Origin: JAEZKC01 sp046546375
Lineage (GTDB): Bacteria > Fibrobacterota > Chitinivibrionia > Chitinivibrionales > Chitinispirillaceae
Assembly: GCA_046546375.1 (NCBI GenBank)
Contig: JBKGXV010000008.1
Span: 7,074 to 71,073 of the forward strand
Direction: 5' to 3'
DNA: 64,000 bases
Positions 57,119 through 64,000 of this stretch are shown here, one piece after another. The notes below the pieces were generated by a model, which was not told the DNA's origin, did no database searches, and saw only the letters and a list, made by a program, of their open reading frames with translations. The translations under genes were made by a program, and so were the position numbers. Position 1 is the stretch's first letter; each line of letters begins with the position of its first letter.

Positions 57119-57457
57119 TCAGCAGTTTGAAATGAGTTTGGAGCTCACCAGTTTATCGAAACTGACTCCGTTCATGGCCGCTTCCAGCGCCAGTTTCCGG
57201 TGTATTTCGGGAAGGACCTGCACCGTGAACTGGCCGCTGAAAATCCTGTTGGTGATCGGTTCCGGTACGGGTTCCCCCTGATTTTTCATTTCGGATACTA
57301 TCTCGTTTATCACTTCTCTGATACCGGAAAGAGCACTCTCAGGAGTCGGGGCAAGCCATTTGAATTTGGGGAATTCGGCGCAGAATCCCACATATTCCTG
57401 ATCCCTTTCAGACCATAGCACATTGTAGGAATAGATTTCAGTTGAGTTGGTATTCAT
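57119..57457 (-). CDS. HicB-family antitoxin-like protein, no HicA partner seen
   Basis: 112 residues. 'YSYNVLWSERDQEYVGFCAEFPKFKWLAPTPESALSGIREVINEIVSEM' is the HicB/UPF0150 partial-RNase-H fold (core: Y-V-x-x-x-x-E-F-P, S-A-L-x-x-I), and the end 'SGQFTVQVLPEIHRKLALEAAMNGVSFDKLVSSKL' is an RHH/Arc-type DNA-binding segment (core: V-x-V-x-P-x-x-H-x-x-L-A-x-x-A-x-x-x-x-x-S-x-x-x-L-V). HicB neutralises HicA mRNA interferase and represses its own promoter. No HicA (50-80 residues, with a GSHxxY-like motif) is visible within 500 nt on either strand, so it may be an orphan regulator. Confidence 0.8.
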   Translation of the reverse strand: MNTNSTEIYSYNVLWSERDQEYVGFCAEFPKFKWLAPTPESALSGIREVINEIVSEMKNQGEPVPEPITNRIFSGQFTVQVLPEIHRKLALEAAMNGVSFDKLVSSKLISNC

Positions 57458-57574
57458 TTCACTTTCCTCGCTTTTTCCTGTTTCGTCTTGTTGCTGCGTA
57501 TCAATTTTCAGGATAGTATTAAGTGAAATGAAAAAACAAATTTGAAATGCGTGTTCAATTACGCTCTGCGGTAT

Positions 57575-58468
57575 TCAGAGGATCTGTTTTCCGAAAAGCG
57601 AGCTTGCGAGCTCAACTGCCATAAGGGCTGTGGTGTTGCGGTAATCCAGAATGGGGTTGATTTCCACTATATCCATGGAGCATACCAGGGATGAATCGGA
57701 AATGGTCTCCATGGCAAGATGGGCTTCACGGTAAGTGAGTCCTCCCTGGGCGGGAGTTCCGACTCCCGGTGCGATCTGGGGATCCACGGCATCCATGTCA
57801 AGACTCACATGTATTCTTCCCAGGTGCGAAAGCAGAGCCAGAGCCTCCCTTATTACCACCCCGATTCCCCTCTCGTCGATTTCACGCATGGTGTAGATGC
57901 GTATGCCGCTTTTTTTCAGCAGGTCCCGCTCATCGTAATCAAGGTCCCGTACCCCCAGCAGTATCGTCTGATCCGGAGTGACCTTCGGGCCGGGCCTTCC
58001 GGTGTCGATCAGTTCCTGAAGTCCATAGCCGAGCAGAATGGAAAGGGGCATGCCGTGGATATTGCCGTTAGGAGATGTCTGGGGCAGATTGAAATCCCCG
58101 TGTCCGTCGATCCAGATGACCCCCGCACTCTCCTTTGAAGTGATGGAGGCGATAGTGCCTATGGAGATGGAGTGGTCCCCCCCCAGAAACAGGGGAGTGA
58201 AACCCTGGCCCAGCGCATCAGATCCCACCTTGTAAGCCCGATTGCATACCTCTTTTATATAAGGGGCATATCCAGTGGGTTTCATCGCGGGAAGGTGCTC
58301 CCGGACCGGAACGGTGATATTGCCGGCATCCTCCACTCTGCAGCCCAGGCTGATCAGTTTGGCCGAAAGGCCTGCATACCTGATGGCACTGGGACCCATA
58401 TCCACCCCTCTTCGGGTCTGTCCCAGATCCAGCGGAATTCCAATTATCCTGACCGGTTTCATGTCCAT
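57575..58468 (-). CDS. Arginase/agmatinase-family ureohydrolase
   Basis: 297 residues. Metal ligands: His99 in GGDHS (96-100), D121-G-H123-G-D125-F-N, then 'NIHGMPLS' (136-), Asp224 and Asp226 in SLDMDAVDP, and 'MDIVEINP' with the substrate Glu. 'DQTILLGVRDLDYDERDLLKKSGIRIYTMREID' is the arginase-type loop. The usual D-A-H is D-G-H here, which leaves the metal ligands intact. Length and the 'GVDMGPSAIRYAGL' start ('RRGVDMGP') favour arginase (RocF) over agmatinase. It makes urea and ornithine from arginine. Divergent to the response-regulator gene; intergenic 114 nt. Confidence 0.9.
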   Translation of the reverse strand: MDMKPVRIIGIPLDLGQTRRGVDMGPSAIRYAGLSAKLISLGCRVEDAGNITVPVREHLPAMKPTGYAPYIKEVCNRAYKVGSDALGQGFTPLFLGGDHSISIGTIASITSKESAGVIWIDGHGDFNLPQTSPNGNIHGMPLSILLGYGLQELIDTGRPGPKVTPDQTILLGVRDLDYDERDLLKKSGIRIYTMREIDERGIGVVIREALALLSHLGRIHVSLDMDAVDPQIAPGVGTPAQGGLTYREAHLAMETISDSSLVCSMDIVEINPILDYRNTTALMAVELASSLFGKQIL

Positions 58469-58517
58469 TTTAGGAAAGCAAAAAGCTTACCTTCAAGCGG
58501 GGAACGGTACGGAAATG

Positions 58518-58556
58518 TTGTACATCAGGGTATCAAAGAAGTATAATTTATTATAC
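58518..58556 (+). promoter_or_regulatory. Candidate promoter and overlapping palindrome for the receiver-domain gene
   Basis: TTGTAC (58518-58523), 18-nt spacer, TATAAT (58542-58547). The -10 lies inside a perfect palindrome gtataat-tt-attatac (58541-58556), so a dimeric repressor could block the promoter. RBS aggtgg 5 nt before the ATG at 58583. Confidence 0.55.
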
Positions 58557-58582
58557 ATCAGTACTTTATCTCAGGTGGTAAT

Positions 58583-58996
58583 ATGTCTCAAGGCAGTTTC
58601 AACGATCTGATCGTTATAGCAGATGACGTCCCTCTCATGGCAGAACTCGTTCAGTACAATATCGGTCTTGCCGGTTTCAGCAATAATCTCGTGTTCAACG
58701 ACCCTGAGGAATGTCTCAGTCAGATAAGGCAGGGACTTAAACCCGCAGTGGTGATATCCGATTACCAGATGCCTCATATGACCGGTGCCGCTCTGCTGTG
58801 CAGAGTTAAGCGTATCCTCCCGGGGTGTGCCGGAATTATCATGACCAGCAATCCCCGTTCAGTCCGTCTCAAAAAGCAGCCCTTCCCGGTATTGAAAAAA
58901 GGTGAAGACCACTTCTTTTGCGATCTGCTCAATCTCGTCTGCGGGGTGCTTGGTGTAGAGTGCAGATACTGTGACTGGCGGGCTTTAAGTATTTAG
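58583..58996 (+). CDS. Stand-alone response-regulator receiver domain protein
   Basis: 137 residues, one receiver domain and no output domain: acidic pair D14-D15 (VIADDVPLM), phospho-acceptor D60 in 'VVISDYQMPHMTG', T88 in 'GIIMTSN', and Lys near 105-106 (VLKKG). The last 25 residues contain three Cys (C-x7-C...C-R-Y-C). Chemotaxis CheY, a Spo0F-like relay or a diffusible kinase target are options; no kinase gene is near. Its promoter carries a palindrome, so expression is probably regulated. Divergent from arginase. Confidence 0.88.
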   Translation: MSQGSFNDLIVIADDVPLMAELVQYNIGLAGFSNNLVFNDPEECLSQIRQGLKPAVVISDYQMPHMTGAALLCRVKRILPGCAGIIMTSNPRSVRLKKQPFPVLKKGEDHFFCDLLNLVCGVLGVECRYCDWRALSI

Positions 58997-59100
58997 AACA
59001 GTATGAATTCCTTCGGCCTGAGTGTACAAATCCCCCATCCGTTTGAACTCTTACGTATATTGTTGTAGGGTTTTCTTCACTTTTCAGCTTTGGAGTGTAT

Positions 59101-60960
59101 ATGAGTTCAGGGCAATTCATTTACGGGTATGGAACGGAGGTGCCTCAGACGCATCAGCTTTCAGCCGGTCCTCTTTCGCTTCTATATGAAAACGGGTATA
59201 TAAGGTCAATATGTGCGGGGAATAACGAGCTGCTTCGCCGGATTTATGTGGCAGTGAGAGACGAATTCTGGAACACGATCGAATATACAGTTACAGATGA
59301 AAAGATCGAGAAAAAAGCCGATTCATTTCTGGCGACCTTTCTTTGTCATCATAAAAGAGGTGCGGTTGACTTTGCCTGGAAAGGTGTTGTAAGGGGAAGT
59401 GAAAACGGGAGAGTGGAGTTCTCCATGGATGGAGAAGCACTTTCCCGTTTTCAGACATGGAGAATAGGTTTCTGTATTCTTCATCCCCTTGACTTTTCAG
59501 GCAAACCGGTGCGTGTCGCGCATGCCGGCGGCAAGGAGTCGGAATACAGATTTCCTGTCAGTATAGAACCTTATCAGCCGATAATGAACATCAGTTCCAT
59601 GATTACGTATCTGTCACCTTCTGAATCAGTGAAAATCAGTACTGAAGGTGAGGTTTTCGAAATGGAGGATCAGCGTAACTGGACCGATGCAACATTCAAG
59701 ATGTACTGTCCGCCGGCAGCAGAACCCGGACTTCACTATGTCGATGAAGGCTCGGAAGTCTCTCAGAAAGTCGCACTCGAGATTTCAGAAAACGTGGCAT
59801 CCTCTGAAAAAACGGAAAAATCAGTGGGTGCGGTGCTGGATGTGCGGAAAACATCTTCACCTTTCCCTTTTTCCCGATTGGGTTCATGCCTTGATCCATG
59901 TACAGACATATCTTCGGAAACTTTACGTCTGCTGGAGCTGCTGTCCTTTTCCTTCTACAGAGTTGACATTGATTTCTGCGATTCGGGGCTGACCGGGAAA
60001 CTGAAAGCATCCGCTGATATCTGCTCCGTTCTGGATACTTCCCTGGAACTTGCGCTGCATTTTACAAGTGATTACAAAAAAGAAACAGAAGAACTGCTGT
60101 GCGCACTCCGTTCTGTACAACTTCCGGTGAAAAGATTTCTTGTATTCAGCACGGAGGAACGGGTAACGCCGGAGCCGTTGACTGCATATGTTAGGGGAGC
60201 GCTCAAGGCGTATTCGCCCCGGGCTCTGGTCGGTGGAGGGACTGACAACTATTATGTTGAGCTCAACAGGAAACATCCCCCTGTAAAGAAACTGGACTGC
60301 CTGAGTTTCAGTGTCAACCCCCAGGTGCATACATTCGACAACAGTGCAGTGATGGAGAACGCTCCCGGGGTGGGGGAAGTGCTCGGAGACATCAGGCGGT
60401 TTTCGGGAGATCTTCCCGTGGGGGTGTCTCCTGTCACACTCAGACCGCGCAGAAGAGCGGATACCCCTCTGAAGGACGGCGGGCCGGACGGCAGGCTTTG
60501 GGGGCTTTTCGGGGCAGCATGGACTCTTCGGAATTTCTCTTCGTGTGTAACCGGGAAAGCAGACAGTGTCACTTATTTCGATCTGTTCGGTGAAAGCGGA
60601 TTTGTTGACATGGATAAAGAACGTGTTGCCCCTGTGTTTCACCTTTTTGCATGGTTGAATGAATATGTGCAAGGGGAATGCCGGCTACTGCATTGCGGCG
60701 ACAGGAATGTGTCGGCAGTTCTTCTCTCTCGGGAGAATTCATGCCGGCTGATTGTGGCCAACTGTTCCGGTGAGGAATGCAGAATAGATCTCAGGAACAT
60801 GAAAAGTGAAAGGGCCGGCGTGAAATACCTGAATGAGAAAGCCGTGGATGATCCGGTTGCTTTTTTGTGCACGGAAGGGGAAAGATTCAGTAGCGATTCC
60901 GGGTTGAAGTTAGGACCTTACGGAATCGCTGCAATTGAGTACGGAACAGAAGAGAGCTGA
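59101..60960 (+). CDS. D-apionate lactonase-like protein (ApnL family)
   Basis: 619 residues from ATG 59101 after TGGAG; no signal peptide. The N-terminal beta-rich third shows 'LSAGPLSLLYENGYIRSICAGNNELLRRIYVAVRDEFWNT', 'GFCILHPLDFSGKPVRVAH', 'FEMEDQRNWTDATFKMYCPP' (core E-M-E-D-Q-R-N-W-T-D-A-x-x-K), which I recognise as the N-terminal signature of D-apionate lactonases. The second third is a TIM-barrel-like domain with 'GVSPVTLRPRRRAD' and 'WGLFGAAWTLRNF'. The end is a small beta domain. The known enzyme opens D-apionolactone in apiose breakdown. No other apiose genes are near, so the substrate here may differ. Convergent with murG, only 12 nt apart. Confidence 0.78.
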   Translation: MSSGQFIYGYGTEVPQTHQLSAGPLSLLYENGYIRSICAGNNELLRRIYVAVRDEFWNTIEYTVTDEKIEKKADSFLATFLCHHKRGAVDFAWKGVVRGSENGRVEFSMDGEALSRFQTWRIGFCILHPLDFSGKPVRVAHAGGKESEYRFPVSIEPYQPIMNISSMITYLSPSESVKISTEGEVFEMEDQRNWTDATFKMYCPPAAEPGLHYVDEGSEVSQKVALEISENVASSEKTEKSVGAVLDVRKTSSPFPFSRLGSCLDPCTDISSETLRLLELLSFSFYRVDIDFCDSGLTGKLKASADICSVLDTSLELALHFTSDYKKETEELLCALRSVQLPVKRFLVFSTEERVTPEPLTAYVRGALKAYSPRALVGGGTDNYYVELNRKHPPVKKLDCLSFSVNPQVHTFDNSAVMENAPGVGEVLGDIRRFSGDLPVGVSPVTLRPRRRADTPLKDGGPDGRLWGLFGAAWTLRNFSSCVTGKADSVTYFDLFGESGFVDMDKERVAPVFHLFAWLNEYVQGECRLLHCGDRNVSAVLLSRENSCRLIVANCSGEECRIDLRNMKSERAGVKYLNEKAVDDPVAFLCTEGERFSSDSGLKLGPYGIAAIEYGTEES

Positions 60961-60972
60961 ATTCAGAAATCT

Positions 60973-62031
60973 TCAGCGTGCTGAACTTTTCAGAACCTCG
61001 AGAACTTTGTCTTTACTGGCGCGGGTGTCGTTGCGGCTCATGGCATCCACATGCCTGTGCCGTTCTTTGTAAAGGATTTTGATATTTTCAATGAGAGTGC
61101 CGGTGTTGAGATCATCCTGCAGAAGCACACGGCTGTAGCCGAGCTTTTCAAAAGAGCGTGCATTGAGTATCTGATCACCTCTGCTTGCCCCGGTTCCCAG
61201 AGGGATGAGCAGGTTGGGCTTGTTCAGCGCAAGAAACTCGAAAAGAGTTGTAGCTCCTGATCTGGAAACGGCAATATCGGCCATGGCGAGAAGATCGGTC
61301 AGCTCTTCATTCACATATTCAAACTGGCAGTACCCCCTGCGACCTCCCAGTGCAGTCTGGCCTTTGCCGCACAGGTGGCAGATGTTGAAATCGCAAAGAA
61401 GCTTTTCCAGAGCCGCCCGTACGGCACCGTTTATGGCCTGTGATCCCTGACTTCCTCCCATCACCAGAATCACAGGCTTCTCATCCTCGAATCCGCAGAG
61501 TTTCTTTCCCTTTGAAGCAGAACCGCTGAAAAGTGATTCTCTGATGGGCAACCCGGTCTGTATCCTTTTGTTTTGGGGCAGATGGGCAGAAGTTTCAGGA
61601 AAGCTGAAACAGATTTTTTTTGCAAAAGGTGCAGACAGCTTGTTTGCCAATCCGGGAGTGATATCCGATTCATGAATGACAACAGGAATACGGCAGAACC
61701 AGGCAGCCCATACTACCGTACAGGAAACAAAGCCGCCTTTGCTGAAAACAAGAGATGGCCTCAGCTTGAGCATCAGCCCGAGTGACTGCAGAAAGCCCCA
61801 CCCGATACGGAAAAAGTCGGAGAGATTCTTCAGGTCAAAATACCGACGCAGTTTTCCTGCACTGATGGTATGATAAGGAATGTGTTCCCGGCCGATCAGG
61901 TTGTGTTCGATACCGTTTCTGGTTCCCACATAATGGATTTCAAATCCGGCCCTCCTCAGTGCAGATAAAAGGGCCAGGTTGGGAGTTACATGTCCGGCGG
62001 TCCCGCCGCCGGTGAGAAGGATTTTTTTCAT
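60973..62031 (-). CDS. murG: UDP-GlcNAc:lipid-I GlcNAc transferase MurG
   Basis: 352 residues. G-loops 'LLTGGGTAGHVTPNLALLSAL' and 'GGFVSCTVVWAAW', the donor site 'VILVMGGSQGSQAINGAVRAAL', 'FEYVNEELTDLLAMADIAVSRSGATTLFEFLALNKPNLLIPLGTGASRGDQILNAR' (core S-R-S-G-A-T-T-x-x-E). It adds GlcNAc to lipid I at the inner membrane, completing lipid II. Usually in the dcw cluster with ftsW/murC; here it sits with a lipoate ligase gene (ATGA overlap), outside dcw. So far all catalytic residues appear intact. Confidence 0.93.
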   Translation of the reverse strand: MKKILLTGGGTAGHVTPNLALLSALRRAGFEIHYVGTRNGIEHNLIGREHIPYHTISAGKLRRYFDLKNLSDFFRIGWGFLQSLGLMLKLRPSLVFSKGGFVSCTVVWAAWFCRIPVVIHESDITPGLANKLSAPFAKKICFSFPETSAHLPQNKRIQTGLPIRESLFSGSASKGKKLCGFEDEKPVILVMGGSQGSQAINGAVRAALEKLLCDFNICHLCGKGQTALGGRRGYCQFEYVNEELTDLLAMADIAVSRSGATTLFEFLALNKPNLLIPLGTGASRGDQILNARSFEKLGYSRVLLQDDLNTGTLIENIKILYKERHRHVDAMSRNDTRASKDKVLEVLKSSAR

Positions 62032-62918
62032 GCTGATTCCTGTTCTGTCCGTGATGGTGAAAACGGAGGTGGGCTCTGAAGTGCCGAAGATGACTCGGTT
62101 TCTTCAATAGCCATCCATTTACCCTGGAATTCTTCTGATCCGGCCAGTTTCTGAATACGTTTCTGTTCCTCAGAACTCCATGGAGAAATTTGTGCAGGCC
62201 ATGGCAGTTTAGAGGTAAATCCCCTGATCAGACATTCGACGATGGATTCAAAGGTGGCATCAGGAACCCATTCCCGGATGTATGTTCCTTTGCGTTTCAA
62301 GAGCCGAATCTGCCGATCTTTATCCACTTCTGGAATATTGAGGAGATTGGGAAGTTCGGTATATGCATCGCAAAGAGGTATGGATCCATGCTGGAGCACT
62401 CCGTTGAGCACTCTTTTCTGAGCGGATCCGACCAGTTTTCTCTTTTTCACCATGATCTCGTCTCTGTTTGGAGCCAGAAAGCAGGGGAGTTTCACATCCC
62501 GCCCGACCTCTCTGAGTTCATCATAGGAATCGTGAGCATCACAGTCGATTTGTGCACGCTTAAGTCCATCCATGAGGCAGTCTGTAATGATCCGGTAGGT
62601 CTGGGCAATACTGTCACCCATTGGTTTCACACGTTTTGAAAAGATGCAGCTGTAGGTGATATCGTTTTCATGAAGCACGGCCCGTCCTCCGGTGGGACGT
62701 CTTATCCACTGACCTTTTTTTTCTTTCAGTGTTCTGAAATTCAGCAGCCCTGAGGGATTCTGCATATAGCCGATGGTAACGGAGGGGCGCTGCCAGGAAT
62801 AGAAACGTATGAAAACTGTGTCCTTTTCCCTGCACTGTTCCAACAGATAGAGATCCGCGGCCATATTGAAATCCGCAGTTCTTTTTTTATCCACGATAAT
62901 ACGAAGATCAACTTTCAT
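62028..62918 (-). CDS. Lipoate/octanoate protein ligase A-like
   Basis: 296 residues. BPL/LplA fold: 'FNMAADLYLLEQCREKDTVFIRFYSWQRPSVTIGYMQNP' (core R-F-Y-x-W-x-x-P-x-x-x-x-G-Y), 'WIRRPTGGRAVLHENDITYSC' (R-R-x-T-G-G-x-A-V-x-H), 'GRDVKLPCFLAPNRDEIMVKKRKLVGSAQKRVLNGVLQHGSIPL' (Lys of 'K-K-R-K-L-V-G-S-A-Q', H-G-S). Moves octanoyl or lipoyl groups onto dehydrogenase E2 or GcvH; LipM, LplA or LipL function cannot be separated by sequence alone. First gene of a two-gene unit with murG (ATGA). No lipA or other lipoate gene is visible. Confidence 0.88.
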   Translation of the reverse strand: MKVDLRIIVDKKRTADFNMAADLYLLEQCREKDTVFIRFYSWQRPSVTIGYMQNPSGLLNFRTLKEKKGQWIRRPTGGRAVLHENDITYSCIFSKRVKPMGDSIAQTYRIITDCLMDGLKRAQIDCDAHDSYDELREVGRDVKLPCFLAPNRDEIMVKKRKLVGSAQKRVLNGVLQHGSIPLCDAYTELPNLLNIPEVDKDRQIRLLKRKGTYIREWVPDATFESIVECLIRGFTSKLPWPAQISPWSSEEQKRIQKLAGSEEFQGKWMAIEETESSSALQSPPPFSPSRTEQESA

Positions 62919-63062
62919 AATGCCAAAAATACTCCTCCTCCCCTGCGGTGCACAAGAAGGGTGAGGGCTTGAATGTTAAAATCGCGGCAGATGCGTTTAC
63001 AACTGTTCTGCTTTAATTATTTTGTAGGATTGATCATGTCACAACTCTTACGGGGAAAGACT

Positions 63063-64000
63063 ATGGAAAAACTGGCCATTGGAATCGATCTGGGTGGAAC
63101 AAATCTTAAAGGTATAGTGATGGGATCTGACGGCGAGGGCAGACATGTCACCCGCGTTCCCACTGAAGCGCAGAAAGGCGGACAGCAGGTTCTTCAGAAT
63201 ATCCTCACCCTTGTTGATCTTCTTGTACAGAAGGTGCATGGGGAAGCAGAGATTCTGGGTGTGGGGCTGGGCTCTCCCGGTTTTATCGACAAAGACGGGA
63301 CTGTTCTGGGTGGAGCTGAAAACCTTCCTGGATGGAAAGGGACTCAGATCTATGCTCCGATAATGGAGCGTTTCGGATTGAGGACAACGGCAGCCAACGA
63401 TGTGACGGTCGCTGCCCTCGCCGAGCTCAAGTACGGTGCCGGCAAGGGTGTTGACAACCTGGTCTGTTTCGCACTGGGAACCGGTATAGGTGGAGGAATT
63501 GCCATAAACGGCAGACTCTACAAGGGGACTCACGGAATGGCGGGAGAGCTGGGGCATATTGTCGTGGAGACCGACGGGGTTCAGTGTAACTGCGGCCAGC
63601 GTGGATGTGTGGAGCGCTACGCTTCTGCCACTGGTATTGTCCGTCTGGCACGGGAATATGCGGCTGGTGCAGCTGAAGGAGAAAAGACTCCGTTTGTTCG
63701 GGTGGTCAATGAGAAGCCCTCCGAGGTTACCTCCAAGATGGTTTATGATTATGTGGCTGAGAAGGATCCGGTGGCGCTGAAGGTGCACGAGACTGCCTGC
63801 GAGATGCTGGGGCGTGCTGTGGGGATTACGCTCAATGCACTTGCTCCCGACCGGGTGGTTTTGGGCGGAGGAGTGATGATGGCGGGGGAGGTGATACTTG
63901 AGGGAGTGAGCCGTCACGGGTCCCGTTACTGCTGGCCTGCGATATTTGAAAGGTGTGATATAGTGAGTGCTCAGATGGGGGAGGATGCGGGTGTAATGGG
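63063..64000 (+). CDS. ROK-family sugar kinase / glucokinase (partial, 3' end outside window)
   Basis: At least 312 codons from ATG 63063 (GGGGAAAG just upstream); an in-frame ATG at 63036 is an alternative. ROK features: phosphate-1 loop 'IGIDLGGTNLKGIVMG', 'GVGLGSPGFIDKDGTVLGGAENLPGWKG', catalytic Asp in 'AANDVTVAALAELKYGAG', 'ALGTGIGGGIAINGRLYKGTHGMAGELGHI', zinc motif C-N-C-G-Q-R-G-C-V-E with the His of 'GELGHI', and 'PDRVVLGGGV'. Probably phosphorylates glucose or another hexose, no DNA-binding HTH at the N-terminus, so a kinase rather than a repressor. It could feed glucose-6-phosphate to Pgi. The terminal 10-20 residues lie beyond 64000. Confidence 0.9.
   Translation, partial: MEKLAIGIDLGGTNLKGIVMGSDGEGRHVTRVPTEAQKGGQQVLQNILTLVDLLVQKVHGEAEILGVGLGSPGFIDKDGTVLGGAENLPGWKGTQIYAPIMERFGLRTTAANDVTVAALAELKYGAGKGVDNLVCFALGTGIGGGIAINGRLYKGTHGMAGELGHIVVETDGVQCNCGQRGCVERYASATGIVRLAREYAAGAAEGEKTPFVRVVNEKPSEVTSKMVYDYVAEKDPVALKVHETACEMLGRAVGITLNALAPDRVVLGGGVMMAGEVILEGVSRHGSRYCWPAIFERCDIVSAQMGEDAGVM

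Overview
The window reads as about 64 kb of chromosome from a Gram-negative (diderm), free-living bacterium of roughly 50% GC. Evidence for two membranes: a complete Mla-type lipid-transport operon, lipoproteins, outer-membrane barrel-like proteins and MurG. A secreted, modular sugar-acting enzyme with InlB-like repeats, a CBM6/35-like module and a C-terminal sorting-like domain, and a second secreted protein ending in a similar tail, suggest Fibrobacterota/Chitinivibrionia or a relative. That assignment is an inference from domain style and is not proven. I found no tRNA, rRNA, CRISPR array, insertion sequence or prophage.

Layout. 1-4792 (minus): Mla-like operon (STAS-MlaE, MlaF, MlaD, PqiC-like lipoprotein) ending in a barrel-like outer-membrane gene cut by the window edge. 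5265-11219 (plus): a double zinc-ribbon protein, a PlsB-like acyltransferase, an unusual EIIA-like/pyruvate-kinase-C-like/diadenylate cyclase fusion, Pgi, YjbQ and a ParB-like protein. 11300-13339 (minus): the modular secreted enzyme. 13647-18861 (plus): trpE-trpG-trpC-trpF, a HemW-like radical SAM gene and an eIF1/SUI1-like gene. 19137-26413 (plus): small secreted proteins behind a candidate sigma-54 promoter, then a coupled set of TPR/barrel protein, TPR protein, Ser/Thr kinase with a periplasmic PEGA-like domain, and an FHA-like/GAF/AAA+/Fis sigma-54 activator.

27738-38748: a surface-glycan locus (GT2, AsnB, methyltransferase, GT4, pyruvyltransferase-like, flippase-like and two homologous GT-C-like membrane proteins facing each other). 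It is visibly more A/T-rich from about 30.6 kb on. 38977-41542: XRE-cupin regulator and leuCD. 41591-43629 (minus): ECF sigma/anti-sigma pair, triple-BON protein and a 29-residue ribosomal-type peptide. 43851-50643 (plus): recF-dciA-gyrB-surE-gyrA. 50786-56861: a second glycan locus (GINT-like glycosyltransferase, GT2, FkbH-like HAD, ChbG/HpnK deacetylase, GT4). 57119-64000: HicB-like protein, arginase family, lone receiver protein, D-apionate-lactonase-like protein, MurG with a lipoate ligase, and a ROK sugar kinase running off the end.

The observations most worth following are the diadenylate cyclase fusion with a Gln where the EIIA phospho-His should be, the envelope-to-sigma-54 kinase/activator circuit with its candidate -24/-12 promoter, the extra barrel gene in the Mla operon, the pair of homologous GT-C proteins, and the Cys-rich N-terminal extension on the FkbH-like enzyme. 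Where I moved a start codon, the entry says why. All family calls are from reading motifs; no database search was possible.
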